A stretch of 34,947 nt of DNA, from NCBI GenBank assembly GCA_031292625.1, contig JARLGU010000059.1, forward strand, positions 1-34,947. Reading direction: 5' to 3'. Positions 26,519 through 34,723 of this stretch are shown here, one piece after another. This DNA comes from Capsulimonadaceae bacterium (GTDB lineage Bacteria > Armatimonadota > Armatimonadia > Armatimonadales > Capsulimonadaceae). Numbering within the stretch: the first letter of the stretch is position 1; every line of letters begins with the position of its first letter. The translations under genes were made by a program, and so were the position numbers. The notes beneath the pieces were generated by a model. The model was not told the DNA's origin. It searched no databases and saw only the letters and a list, made by a program, of their open reading frames with translations.

Positions 26519-27604
26519 TTACTGCTCCTGAACGACGACCTTTATCGAGGTCGTAAAGGGCGCCTTGATGCCGTCGATGTCGGTCACGGTCAGCCCGACA
26601 TGATAGACGCCGGGCTTCGCAAACTGGTGCGTTAAGGTGACGCCATGTTCGGCAGGCGAGCCGTCGTCGATGGTCCAGTCCCACTTCACATTGGACGAAC
26701 CGGAATCGAGGAAGAACATGTAATTCCCTGGAACGGACGGAGTCAAGTCGGTATCGCCCTGGATCACCGCGGCGAAGGGCTTTGAATCTGTCGTCAGCCG
26801 GACGTAGCCAAGGTACGCCTTGGCCGTCGTATCGCCCGCGATCACGACGCGGCTAATCGATAGGTGCGCCGCATCCTGAGCGGACAGCGCGAAGTTGCTG
26901 AGCGGAAAGCCCATTGTGATCCAGATCGCGTTCTGCAGAGGAGTCGGCACGGCGCGGATGCACTCGGACGTCGTGCCGCTTGGGGTGGTAATCACGGCGC
27001 GCAAGTAGTTCAGCAATGGAGCCGCCGGGGCGACAGGCGCCGCAGGCTGCTGAGCGCCATTATCCGGCGCCGGCTGTGGCGCGCCTTGCATTCCCGGCAT
27101 GCCGCCGGGCATGTTGGGCATCTGCACTTGAGCCAACTGTACGCTCGCCAAATGAAACAAGCTCGCGGGCGCTGAACCGATTTGATCCGGCAGAGAGTTT
27201 TTTGGCTTGGGCTTGGGAACGACAACGGGGGCGGGCGGACCAGCTGGAGAAAACGCGATCGCGATCGTCAAATAGTGCGTCTTATCCGTCCGCACATCGC
27301 CTACCTCGAGCGGAGACTTAAGCGTAAAGGCGACGCCCTGGTAGGGTCCAATCGTGGTGAATAGGAGCGAGCGCTTCCCATCGATAAAATTGGCCTGGTC
27401 GGTATCCGACACGCTGCCTCCGCCCCACGGCGTGATGATCGACGCAGCCTGCGCGACAGTCTCGCCGCCGTATAGCTCCAGAGCCGGCGCATCGGCGGCG
27501 GCGGCTGATGCGCAAGCGCCTCCCGCGAGAACAGCCACGGCGCCCCAAAGCGCCATGAGAATGGAAGAACCGCTGAGGATTCGACGGCAAAGTCTAGGGG
27601 TCAA
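26519..27604 (-). CDS. Secreted protein with C-terminal PKD domain
   Basis: A 361-residue exported protein. The start is a TTG at 27604, supported by AGGAG seven bases upstream and by the complete signal peptide it gives (MTPRLCRRIL, hydrophobic SILMALWGAVAVLAG, cleavage near ASA/AAADA); an ATG at 27556 would remove the basic region. Residues ~40-130 and 195-270 look like beta-rich domains of no known family, joined by a Pro/Gly/Gln/Met-rich linker (150-190). Residues ~280-360 form a PKD domain (VKWDWTIDDGSPAEH ... HQFAKPGVYHVGLTVTDIDG). Probably a cell-surface or extracellular binding protein. Confidence 0.82.
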   Translation of the reverse strand: MTPRLCRRILSGSSILMALWGAVAVLAGGACASAAAADAPALELYGGETVAQAASIITPWGGGSVSDTDQANFIDGKRSLLFTTIGPYQGVAFTLKSPLEVGDVRTDKTHYLTIAIAFSPAGPPAPVVVPKPKPKNSLPDQIGSAPASLFHLASVQLAQVQMPNMPGGMPGMQGAPQPAPDNGAQQPAAPVAPAAPLLNYLRAVITTPSGTTSECIRAVPTPLQNAIWITMGFPLSNFALSAQDAAHLSISRVVIAGDTTAKAYLGYVRLTTDSKPFAAVIQGDTDLTPSVPGNYMFFLDSGSSNVKWDWTIDDGSPAEHGVTLTHQFAKPGVYHVGLTVTDIDGIKAPFTTSIKVVVQEQ

Positions 27605-27781
27605 GGCATTGCTCCTGACGGCAAATACGAGCTCAGTATTCTACCGCCCTCGTCAAGAATAGGTCGTTGTCACTATTATACGATGCGCGAGCGCGATTTT
27701 GCTTCAAATCACGGGGCAGGACAAAAAGGGTCGGCAAGGCCGCGGGACAAGCATGCGTCGAGGCACGCGAGCAATGGCGGC

Positions 27782-28942
27782 CTAGCAGTACTCCAGCTTC
27801 ACTTCTTTTTTCAGCGTAAGAAGGAAAGTGGCGATCTCTTCGACGAGTTGGCGGCGAATTGAGATGCTCTTGGGGAGAAGCGGATTTTGATACCACTCAT
27901 TAATGCTCTGGCCAACGACGAAATTGATCGAGTCGGTGTACAGAAGCTCTTTGGCAAGCAGCGCAGCGCCGTTGTTGTCGTCGGTGATCCGCGCCGCCTC
28001 GCCGCGCGCGTTGCGCATCAATTCAAGCGCTTTCGCCATCGTGAAGATGCCCTCGGTGACGAGGTCGACATCGGGCAACGTTCCGGTTGGCGGAACGTCG
28101 GGGCGCATGGTCTCGATGTTGGTCTCGATCTCGACTCCGAGGGAGGCGCTGACGATATTGGCGGTCGTTCCGCCGCAAACGACTCGACGGCCGCGGAAAT
28201 CGAACAGCTTGGCGACGAATTCTTCGTCGTCCTCGGTCTTGAGCGGCGGACCGGTCAGGACCATCAGCGCGTTACGCTCGCGAGCGTAGACGCCGACAAA
28301 CGTCGCATCGTCGCCGATCCGATCCTGATAAAGCCGGCGAGTCTCCGCGACGGCTGCGCTGATAATCTGCTGCGACGTACGCGCGTGGCGCAAGAAGAGG
28401 CTTTCGAGAAACTTGGCGATATTCTCGCGCCCCCAACCGAAGTCCATCACAACTCCGAGCCCTGCGTACAGTACGCCGTCGCTGACCAACCCTACGAAAT
28501 CGCCGCGTTGGAGTTGGCCGTTAGAAAACTTGATCTCCCTGCCCAGAATCGTCTCCGTTCTTATCTGTAAATCCACATTGTGCCCATCTCGAAAAAAGAA
28601 GCTGGGCGGATTGTCGAAATTGACGATGCGAAATTTGCCGGTGGAGCGTTCAATCTCAAGGATCGTAAACGTCGCGTAGGCAACCTTGCGCACCTTGCAG
28701 ATTGGAAGCGTGCCAATGACCGTCTTGATCATCTCGTGAAGCGGCACCTCGGAACGCCCAAGCGTCGCGATGATGCTGCTCGTCAGTGATGACAAGATGC
28801 TCGCCTTGACGCCGCTGCCGAGGCCGTCGGACAGGACGATAATCGTCCGGTCGCCTACGTTGAGCGTCCTCACCTGATCTCCGCACAGCTCCTCGCCGGT
28901 TTTGGTAAGGCTCAGTTCGGCAATATCAAGGAAGCTGTCCAC
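27782..28942 (-). CDS. SpoIIE-family serine phosphatase with an extra C-terminal domain
   Basis: A 386-residue cytoplasmic PPM-type phosphatase. Metal-binding motifs are present: GDQ near 21-23, SDGLGSG with Asp39-Gly40, LVSDGVL near 162-168 and GDDATFVGV near 216-224. The last ~150 residues, beginning around NALMVLTGPPL and including FRGRRVVCGGTTANIVS, are a separate domain I cannot name. It starts with GTG at 28942 behind a GGGAGG site and overlaps the PAS gene by 17 bases. Similar phosphatases occur beside [FeFe]-hydrogenase genes in clostridia, as I recall. The phosphoprotein target (anti-anti-sigma-like?) is not in the window. Confidence 0.9.
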   Translation of the reverse strand: MDSFLDIAELSLTKTGEELCGDQVRTLNVGDRTIIVLSDGLGSGVKASILSSLTSSIIATLGRSEVPLHEMIKTVIGTLPICKVRKVAYATFTILEIERSTGKFRIVNFDNPPSFFFRDGHNVDLQIRTETILGREIKFSNGQLQRGDFVGLVSDGVLYAGLGVVMDFGWGRENIAKFLESLFLRHARTSQQIISAAVAETRRLYQDRIGDDATFVGVYARERNALMVLTGPPLKTEDDEEFVAKLFDFRGRRVVCGGTTANIVSASLGVEIETNIETMRPDVPPTGTLPDVDLVTEGIFTMAKALELMRNARGEAARITDDNNGAALLAKELLYTDSINFVVGQSINEWYQNPLLPKSISIRRQLVEEIATFLLTLKKEVKLEYC

Positions 28943-29447
28943 CAGGCGTATCCTCCCGCTCGATCATGCGAACCAGCTTCAGCAAACTCGCCTTGGTCTC
29001 CGCGGTCACCTCGCCCAAAAGGCTGGCGATCTCCTGCGCGACCTTCATCTGGTTGTCCACGACCTCGTTCACCTTCGCGATAGTCTCTCGCTGTAAGCTG
29101 TTCATTTCCTTGCGCTCGTTCCACTCCGTGGTCAGGTCGACGAGAACGCACGCGGCGAAATCCGTCGACGGGATCGCGAAGACCAGGGCTCGGGCAGCAA
29201 ATCCGAAATCCGGGAATTCGCGTTCAGCACGCTGAACCTCAAGGGAACTCCACGCACGCTGGAACTCCGGAGTCTCCCCCAGAAGCAGCGTCGAATGAAG
29301 CCCGATCGCCGCATCTTCGGTCGTCCGGAACAGGCGGCAGAAGGCAGGATTGACAAACCGGATGATCTCATCACGATCCACCGCGACCATTCCGTTAGGA
29401 TCATAATCCCAGAGCAGCTCCCAAATGCACTTATCAAGTGGCTCCAC
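28926..29447 (-). CDS. PAS domain sensor-type protein, 173 residues
   Basis: A soluble protein with one PAS domain (about 10-112: LWDYDPNGMVAVDRDEIIRFVNPAFCRLFRTT... FVIP-like sheet end) followed by a helical, coiled-coil-like tail (about 112-163, EMNSLQRETIAKVNEVVDNQMKVAQEIASLL) similar to a signalling helix. No kinase, HAMP or DNA-binding domain follows, so it must act through a partner, most simply the SpoIIE phosphatase encoded next. A GTG start at 29447 has AGGAG nine bases upstream and overlaps the ferredoxin gene end by 14 bases. The PAS ligand cannot be read from the sequence. Confidence 0.85.
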   Translation of the reverse strand: MEPLDKCIWELLWDYDPNGMVAVDRDEIIRFVNPAFCRLFRTTEDAAIGLHSTLLLGETPEFQRAWSSLEVQRAEREFPDFGFAARALVFAIPSTDFAACVLVDLTTEWNERKEMNSLQRETIAKVNEVVDNQMKVAQEIASLLGEVTAETKASLLKLVRMIEREDTPGGQLP

Positions 29448-29736
29448 GCGTTAGGTCTCCTGATTGGTTTTCGTCGAGAATGTACGGCAAAATATGCTCG
29501 AAAAAGACCTGATCGACATTGTCCGGAAGGACGCGTTCGACCATTTTGTCGCCGACCTTGATCACAACGCCCTCGCTACAGTTATTGAGGCAAAAATGGC
29601 CCTTCAAATGGACCATGTCCTCAATCTTAAACTCGATGATCAGCTCTTGCAAACGAGGCAAAATCTGAGCAACTCCTAGCCGGTGGCAGGCCGAGCCCAT
29701 GCAAAGCAACATCACGATGCGATTGTCGTCGTCCAC
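29434..29736 (-). CDS. Thioredoxin-like [2Fe-2S] ferredoxin
   Basis: A 100-residue protein of the thioredoxin-fold ferredoxin/NuoE C-terminal type. The cluster ligands are Cys12, Cys17 (CMGSAC) and Cys49, Cys53 (CLNNC), in the usual CX4C...CX3C arrangement, and the strand VVIKVGDKMVERV follows. Comparable small ferredoxins accompany electron-bifurcating [FeFe]-hydrogenases. The GTG at 29736 has GAGGGA upstream. It is the first gene of a three-gene overlapping operon with the PAS protein and phosphatase and is driven by a strong promoter at 29805-29833. It could supply the redox signal for the PAS/phosphatase pair; this is inference. Confidence 0.9.
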   Translation of the reverse strand: MDDDNRIVMLLCMGSACHRLGVAQILPRLQELIIEFKIEDMVHLKGHFCLNNCSEGVVIKVGDKMVERVLPDNVDQVFFEHILPYILDENQSGDLTRGAT

Positions 29737-29804
29737 GGTTGTTCCCTCGTCGGATGATGCAATCCAACGTGCCTTGCATCGCCGTCGTACCTATTGTAGC
29801 AACG

Positions 29805-29833
29805 ATACTACCATTCACTTTTTTGAGTGTCAA
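29805..29833 (-). promoter_or_regulatory. Strong sigma70-type promoter for the ferredoxin-PAS-phosphatase operon
   Basis: Minus strand: perfect TTGACA (29833-29828), 17 bases, TAGTAT (29810-29805). The predicted leader is about 60 bases. The -35 box overlaps an inverted repeat CAATC-AGTC-GATTG (29831-29844) that could be an operator shared with hydE. Confidence 0.65.
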
Positions 29834-29877
29834 TCAGTCGATTGGCGGTTTTCATTCCGTGTCACATCCCCCCAGAA

Positions 29878-29897
29878 TCTAATCATCAGAAATTAGA
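29878..29897. promoter_or_regulatory. Inverted repeat upstream of hydE
   Basis: TCTAAT, eight bases, ATTAGA (29878-29883 and 29892-29897) ends 12 bases before the hydE ATG. It is a candidate operator or leader hairpin. No FNR or Rex consensus is evident. Confidence 0.3.
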
Positions 29898-29909
29898 ACG
29901 GCTATTTAT

Positions 29910-30971
29910 ATGGAACGAGCTGAAATAGAACAGTGGCTGCGTGAAACGGACGATAAGCGGCTAAAGACTCTGTGGGACATCGCCGACAAGGTTCGCAATG
30001 ACCACGTTGGCAGCGCCGTGTATTTGCGAGGGCTCGTCGAGTTCTCGAACAACTGCGCCCGCCAATGCGCGTACTGCGGGCTGCACGCGGGCAATCGCAA
30101 GGTCAACCGCTACCGCATGACCGAGGACGAGATCGTCGCGTGCGCTCATAAGGCCGTAGAGTTCGGCTACGGAACCGTCGTCCTGCAATCCGGAGAGGAC
30201 CGCGCCTATAAGCGCGACGACCTGTCCTCGATCATCCGTCGCATCAAAACGGAGACGCCGCTCGCCGTTACCCTCAGCCTCGGCGAGCGCGAGGATGCCG
30301 AGCTTCTTGCATGGCGCGAAGCCGGAGCAGACCGCTACCTGCTGCGCTTTGAGACGTCGAACCCCGACCTATACGCGATTATTCACCCCAACCTGGCCGG
30401 GAAACCCTCCGACCGGCTCGCGATGCTTCGGCGAATGCGCGATATGGGCTACGAGATTGGCAGCGGCATCATGGTGGGCATTCCCGGGCAGACGTACGCC
30501 GACATCGCGCGGGACATCGAAACGTTCCGCGAACTCGATCTCGATATGATCGGTATCGGACCATACCTCTCTCACCCAGACACGATGCTCGGGCAGCGTC
30601 GCGAGGAATTGACCGCGCCCGGCGGCGAGCAGGCGCCCAGCGGCGAGCTGATGACCTATAAAGCCGTCGCGCTGACACGGATCGCCTTGCCCGAAGCCAA
30701 CATCCCGAGCACGACGGCCCTGGCGACGGTGAACAGGGCAAAAGGGCGCGAACTGGGATTGCGGCGCGGCGCCAACATCATGATGCCCAATATCACGCCG
30801 GTCAAATATCGCAAGGATTATCAGATCTACCCGGGCAAAGCCTGCATCATGGAGGATGCCGCAGCGTGCCACGGATGCATGCTCATGCGCATCGAGGCGC
30901 TCGGACGAACAGTCGGCAGCGGCCGGGGGGATTCCCCGCACTACAAGAACGCAAACCTCGCGCCGGCGTAA
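29910..30971 (+). CDS. hydE: [FeFe]-hydrogenase H-cluster maturase HydE (radical SAM)
   Basis: A 353-residue radical SAM enzyme. HydE acts after HydG in building the azadithiolate-bridged diiron subcluster of [FeFe]-hydrogenase. GLVEFSNNCARQCAYCGL carries the CX3CX2C motif (Cys49, Cys53, Cys56), and residues near the C-terminus (CIMEDAAACHGCM, CX7CX2C) form the second cluster site seen in many HydE proteins. GIMVGIPGQTYADIARDI and NIMMPNITPVKYRKDYQIYPGKACI are family-typical. It is followed by hydG after 66 bases. The ATG at 29910 lacks a Shine-Dalgarno. The closest alternative family, PylB, is excluded by the second cluster motif and the hydG neighbour. Confidence 0.94.
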   Translation: MERAEIEQWLRETDDKRLKTLWDIADKVRNDHVGSAVYLRGLVEFSNNCARQCAYCGLHAGNRKVNRYRMTEDEIVACAHKAVEFGYGTVVLQSGEDRAYKRDDLSSIIRRIKTETPLAVTLSLGEREDAELLAWREAGADRYLLRFETSNPDLYAIIHPNLAGKPSDRLAMLRRMRDMGYEIGSGIMVGIPGQTYADIARDIETFRELDLDMIGIGPYLSHPDTMLGQRREELTAPGGEQAPSGELMTYKAVALTRIALPEANIPSTTALATVNRAKGRELGLRRGANIMMPNITPVKYRKDYQIYPGKACIMEDAAACHGCMLMRIEALGRTVGSGRGDSPHYKNANLAPA

Positions 30972-31038
30972 GATGCGCTCGCGACGCCCGCCATGGCGAG
31001 ACGCGTCGTGGGCGCATGGCAAAAGAACGGAAAAACCA

Positions 31039-32430
31039 ATGACACCAATCACGGAAGACTTCATCAACGACGATTTACTGCACGGCCTATTGGACGTCAA
31101 GCCGACCCAAGAGCGTTTTCAGGAAGTCATCGACAAGAGCATGGCCAAACAGGCGCTCACCGTGGAAGAGTGCGCCGTACTGATCAACGCATCCGCCCCC
31201 GAACAGATCGAACAGATTAAGGAAGCCGCGCGCGAGCTGAAACGGCGCGTTTACGGCAACCGGATTGTTCTCTTTGCCCCACTCTATGTCGGCAACTACT
31301 GCCAGAACGATTGCGTCTACTGCGGGTTCCGCAAATCCAACACGGCAGCCGTACGCCGAACGCTGACGCACGACGAACTCCGCGGCGAAGTTGAGGCCCT
31401 CGAAGATATGGGTCACAAGAGACTGATCCTCGTTTACGGCGAAGCCTACAGCGCCAAGTGGATTGCCGAAACTGTTCAGACGGTTTACGACTTCAAAAAA
31501 GGCCACGGCGAGATTAGACGCGTGAACATCAATGCCGCGCCCATGTCGATCGACGATTACAGAACCGTCAAGCAGGCCCATATCGGGACGTATCAGATCT
31601 TCCAGGAAACGTACCACAAGGAAACCTACGCTAAGGTCCATCCGGGCGGAACGCGCAAGGGCGATTACCTGTGGCGTCTGCACGGATTGGGGCGCGCCAT
31701 GGAGGCGGGGATCGACGACGTCGGCATCGGCGCCTTGTACGGTCTTTACGACTGGCGCTTCGAGACGCTGGGCCTTATCTCGCACGCCCTTCACCTGCAG
31801 AAGCATTACGGCGTCGGACCTCACACGATCAGCTTCCCTCGCCTACAGCCGGCAAGCGGCGTGAACATCGACCAGAAGTGGTTCGTCAACGATGACGAGT
31901 TCAAGCGTCTCGTCGCGATTCTTCGCTTGTCAGTGCCCTACACTGGCATGATCATGACGGCGCGCGAGAGTCCAGAGGTTCGCCGCGAAGTGCTGGGATT
32001 CGGCGTCTCTCAGATCGATGCCGGAACGCGTCTCGAAATCGGCGGTTATAGCGAAGGCAAGCCGCACCAGGAACTCGAGAAGGAACAATTCGCGGTCGGA
32101 GATGCACGCTCACTCGATAGCGTGACCCGCGAATTGTTGCGCGACGGCTTTATCCCGAGCTTCTGCACGGCATGCTACCGCCTGGGCCGAACCGGCGAGA
32201 CATTCATGGAGTTCGCCATTCCCGGCTTCATCGAGCAGTTCTGTACGCCAAACGCGCTGACCACGCTTCAGGAATATTTGATCGACTACGCATCGCCGGA
32301 AACGCGGCAGGTTGGCGAAAAGACGATCGATTCCGAACTGACGAAGATGCCCGAGGGAGTTCTAAAGGACAAGGCCGCGAGAGACCTCAGAAAAATCCGC
32401 GAGGAAAACGCAAGGGACATGTACTCATAA
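31039..32430 (+). CDS. hydG: [FeFe]-hydrogenase H-cluster maturase HydG (tyrosine lyase)
   Basis: A 463-residue radical SAM enzyme that cleaves tyrosine to p-cresol, CO and cyanide and delivers an Fe(CO)2(CN) unit for the H-cluster. The N-terminal radical SAM site is YVGNYCQNDCVYCGFRKSN (Cys88, Cys92, Cys95). The diagnostic C-terminal CX2CX22C auxiliary cluster site is intact (Cys376, Cys379, Cys402, within FCTACYRLGRTGETFME). This motif separates HydG from the related thiamine enzyme ThiH, which lacks it. The ATG at 31039 begins MTPITEDFIN; the longer frame upstream is unrelated. hydF is not found downstream. Confidence 0.96.
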   Translation: MTPITEDFINDDLLHGLLDVKPTQERFQEVIDKSMAKQALTVEECAVLINASAPEQIEQIKEAARELKRRVYGNRIVLFAPLYVGNYCQNDCVYCGFRKSNTAAVRRTLTHDELRGEVEALEDMGHKRLILVYGEAYSAKWIAETVQTVYDFKKGHGEIRRVNINAAPMSIDDYRTVKQAHIGTYQIFQETYHKETYAKVHPGGTRKGDYLWRLHGLGRAMEAGIDDVGIGALYGLYDWRFETLGLISHALHLQKHYGVGPHTISFPRLQPASGVNIDQKWFVNDDEFKRLVAILRLSVPYTGMIMTARESPEVRREVLGFGVSQIDAGTRLEIGGYSEGKPHQELEKEQFAVGDARSLDSVTRELLRDGFIPSFCTACYRLGRTGETFMEFAIPGFIEQFCTPNALTTLQEYLIDYASPETRQVGEKTIDSELTKMPEGVLKDKAARDLRKIREENARDMYS

Positions 32431-32544
32431 AGCGCTAAACCGGAGATCCGGGCCCCTCGCCCATTTTCGGAAGCGGCTCGGGGCGCTGGGAATATATTTC
32501 CAGACGTATCGTTCACGGCGTCGATCGACAAGGCCGCGTCTATC

Positions 32545-32661
32545 CGCGTACGGCCTTTTGCCGCCAGCGTCCGATCCCAGCGCACATCGTTAAGCGGTGA
32601 AAGCGCCGCGCCGTCCCTTTGTCAAAAACGGCCACGGCGGCCGCGGAGCCGTCCTACAAGG
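32545..32661 (-). repeat. Dispersed intergenic repeat, copy B
   Basis: Reverse-complement partner of 23768-23884: ungapped, 102 of 117 bases identical. On the minus strand it begins CCTTGTAGGACGGCTC and ends GGCAAAAGGCCGTACGCG. Weaker similarity continues to the GCCGTGAACGA motif at 32519-32509. It contains a terminator hairpin that can serve the ATPase gene. Confidence 0.85.
32624..32643 (-). terminator. Terminator-like hairpin inside repeat copy B
   Basis: Minus strand CGGCC (32643-32639), GCCGT loop, GGCCG (32633-32629), then TTTTTG. It lies about 120 bases past the stop of the GspE/PilB gene and points the right way to end its transcript. The same hairpin is kept in copy A. Confidence 0.5.
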
Positions 32662-32764
32662 TCTCTCGAATATTACACACCCTTTAACTGGGCGACCTTT
32701 CGTTCCGGCCAATTGCCTGGCGTCGAAATCGCCGTCGCGATTTGGCCAATCGTTAACGGGGCAT

Positions 32765-34723
32765 CTAGTCGTCGTCGAGCATGACGCGCTTCTGCACTTC
32801 CTCGCAAGTCGTTAGCCCTTGCATCACCTTCATCGCGGCATCCCGGCGCATCGAGATCATCGGATTCGCGCCGGTCGTGGTTGCAATCTGGCGGATCTTC
32901 GTTGACGTCGCTCGCTCAAGGGTGAGTTCGCGAATGCCTTCGTCCATCACCATCACTTCCTGGACGCTGCAGCGGCCGGAGAACCCGGAGCCGTTGCATT
33001 TCTCGCATCCCGCGCCCATCCGGAAGTTCGCGTTGCGCACCTCGTCGCTGTTCGCATCCAATCCGAGCAATCCAAGCTCATCGACGCGGGGCGTGTAGGG
33101 GGCAGCGCAGTTGTTGCAGACCTTGCGCACAAGGCGCTGCGCCATGACGCCGATAACCGACGACGCGATCAGGAAGGGGTCCATGCCCATGTTGAGCAAC
33201 CTCGTAATCGCGGCCGAGGCCTCGTTGCAGTGCAAGGTGCTGAAGACAAGGTGGCCGGTCAACGCGGCGCGGAACGCAATCTCAGCCGTTTCGGGATCCC
33301 GGATCTCACCGACATAGATAACATCGGGGTCCTGGCGCAAGATCGCACGAAGCTGCTTCGCAAAGGTCAGGCCCGCCTTTTCGTTAGTGTTCGATTGGCG
33401 AATGCCAACGAGTTCGTATTCGATCGGGTCCTCGACGGTAATGATGTTGATCTCGGGCGATTGAATGGCATGGATCGCGGCGTAAAGCGTGGTCGTTTTA
33501 CCGGAACCGGTTGGTCCAGTGGCAAGAAATATACCGTGCGGCCGCTTGATCAAGTTATGCAGCGTGCTCAGGTTACGTTCGCCAAATCCAAGGTGGTTGA
33601 CGTCGAGGCGCATGCTTGTGCGGTCGAGGATTCTCAGGACGATCGCCTCGCCGTACTGCGTCGGCAACGACGAGACGCGCATGTCGACGCTTCGTCCAGC
33701 GGTCCGAACCGTAATACGGCCATCCTGGGGAACGCGGCGTTCGGCGATGTTCATCTCCGCCATGACCTTGAGGCGTGACGTACAGGCATTCGCGAAGCCC
33801 TTAGGGACCCTGTCCCATTCAATCAAAGTGCCGTCGACCCGGTACTTGACGATAATGCCCTCCCGCTGAGGCTCGAAGTGGATGTCGCTGGCTCTGTGGT
33901 GAATCGCGTCGGCGATCAGCTTGTAGACCATCTGGATAATGGCTGGCTGATCGACTGAAAAGTCTACAATATCGACATCTTCGTCGGACTGCGTGACCTT
34001 TTGGCCGGCGAACGCAATCTCTGGGTTTGCGGCGGCGCTCAGGACGTCGGATGCGCGGCGGTCGGCGAAAGCCGGACGACTGCGCCGGGGATCGACGACA
34101 GCCGGGACGGCACTGATTGGCTTATTAGGGGTTCCGTTTGACATATTGGGATTATTCTTATTAATGTAATAGCGCCGGATGGCGCTCTTGATCGCTTTGT
34201 CCGAACCAATCAGCGGATCGAGTTTCAGCGATGCGTCTGCGATCTGCGTCTTGCAAACGTCGTACAGGCTCTTCGTCCAGTGGCCCGCGACAACCTTGAG
34301 CGCGCGGCCGCCATGCGAGAGCCCAACCGGCAACACATGGTAGGCAACCGCGTGTTCCTCTGGGATCAGAGCAAGGATCTCATCTGGAATGTCGGAAATC
34401 GGACCGTAAAGGTCGAGCCCCGCAAATCTCAGGCCAAGTTGGGCGGCGCGTGCCTTGGCAAGCTTCTCATCGTCGATATAGCCCAGCTTCACGAGGACCG
34501 TGATGATATCGAGCTTCGCCTCGATCCCGCTCTGCATCTGCTCCAGAGCAACGTCGAGCTGCTCCTGGGTGATCGAACCCTGTTCGAGGAGAATGTCCGT
34601 CAGCCGCCGCTTAACGGCTCGCTGATGTCCCGGCGCAGCTTCGCTTGCGATCCGCGTCGTTGACGGATCGTCATTTCGCCCGGCGTCTCCATCTTCGAGG
34701 GGATCCTGGTCAACCGTTGCCAT
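32765..34723 (-). CDS. pilB: Type IV pilus/type II secretion assembly ATPase (PilB/GspE family)
   Basis: A 652-residue cytoplasmic hexameric motor. The N-terminal MshEN/GspE_N-type domain spans about 38-185 (LTDILLEQGSITQEQLDVALEQ, LGLRFAGLDLYG). After a Pro/Ala/Ser linker, the ATPase domain has ASDIHFEP, Walker A GPTGSGKT (403-410), the Asp box TVEDPIEYEL, Walker B RQDPDVIYVGEIRD (464-476), the His box TGHLVFSTLHCNEA, and a zinc site Cys536, Cys539, Cys573, Cys576. This motor could assemble the DUF1559-type prepilin seen at 17 kb. PilB and GspE cannot be separated without its operon partners. The ATG is at 34723, with a small TCTAAC-C-GTTAGA palindrome right before it. Confidence 0.93.
   Translation of the reverse strand: MATVDQDPLEDGDAGRNDDPSTTRIASEAAPGHQRAVKRRLTDILLEQGSITQEQLDVALEQMQSGIEAKLDIITVLVKLGYIDDEKLAKARAAQLGLRFAGLDLYGPISDIPDEILALIPEEHAVAYHVLPVGLSHGGRALKVVAGHWTKSLYDVCKTQIADASLKLDPLIGSDKAIKSAIRRYYINKNNPNMSNGTPNKPISAVPAVVDPRRSRPAFADRRASDVLSAAANPEIAFAGQKVTQSDEDVDIVDFSVDQPAIIQMVYKLIADAIHHRASDIHFEPQREGIIVKYRVDGTLIEWDRVPKGFANACTSRLKVMAEMNIAERRVPQDGRITVRTAGRSVDMRVSSLPTQYGEAIVLRILDRTSMRLDVNHLGFGERNLSTLHNLIKRPHGIFLATGPTGSGKTTTLYAAIHAIQSPEINIITVEDPIEYELVGIRQSNTNEKAGLTFAKQLRAILRQDPDVIYVGEIRDPETAEIAFRAALTGHLVFSTLHCNEASAAITRLLNMGMDPFLIASSVIGVMAQRLVRKVCNNCAAPYTPRVDELGLLGLDANSDEVRNANFRMGAGCEKCNGSGFSGRCSVQEVMVMDEGIRELTLERATSTKIRQIATTTGANPMISMRRDAAMKVMQGLTTCEEVQKRVMLDDD

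Larger units (their letters stand above)
32431..32764. other. 334-base convergent intergenic region with repeat copy B
   Basis: No gene lies between the hydG and pilB-type stops. It contains a perfect CCGGA-GA-TCCGG hairpin just after hydG (32440-32451, no T-run), a CTGG...CCAG hairpin near 32488-32505, the core motif GCCGTGAACGA on the minus strand (32519-32509) and the dispersed repeat copy B. Confidence 0.6.

Noticed and set aside
30856-31038. Upstream extension of the hydG frame
   Set aside because: Overlaps the end of hydE, Arg/Ser-rich, and HydG homologues begin near the ATG at 31039.
31087-31824. 245-residue minus-strand frame inside hydG
   Set aside because: Antisense to a motif-complete HydG.
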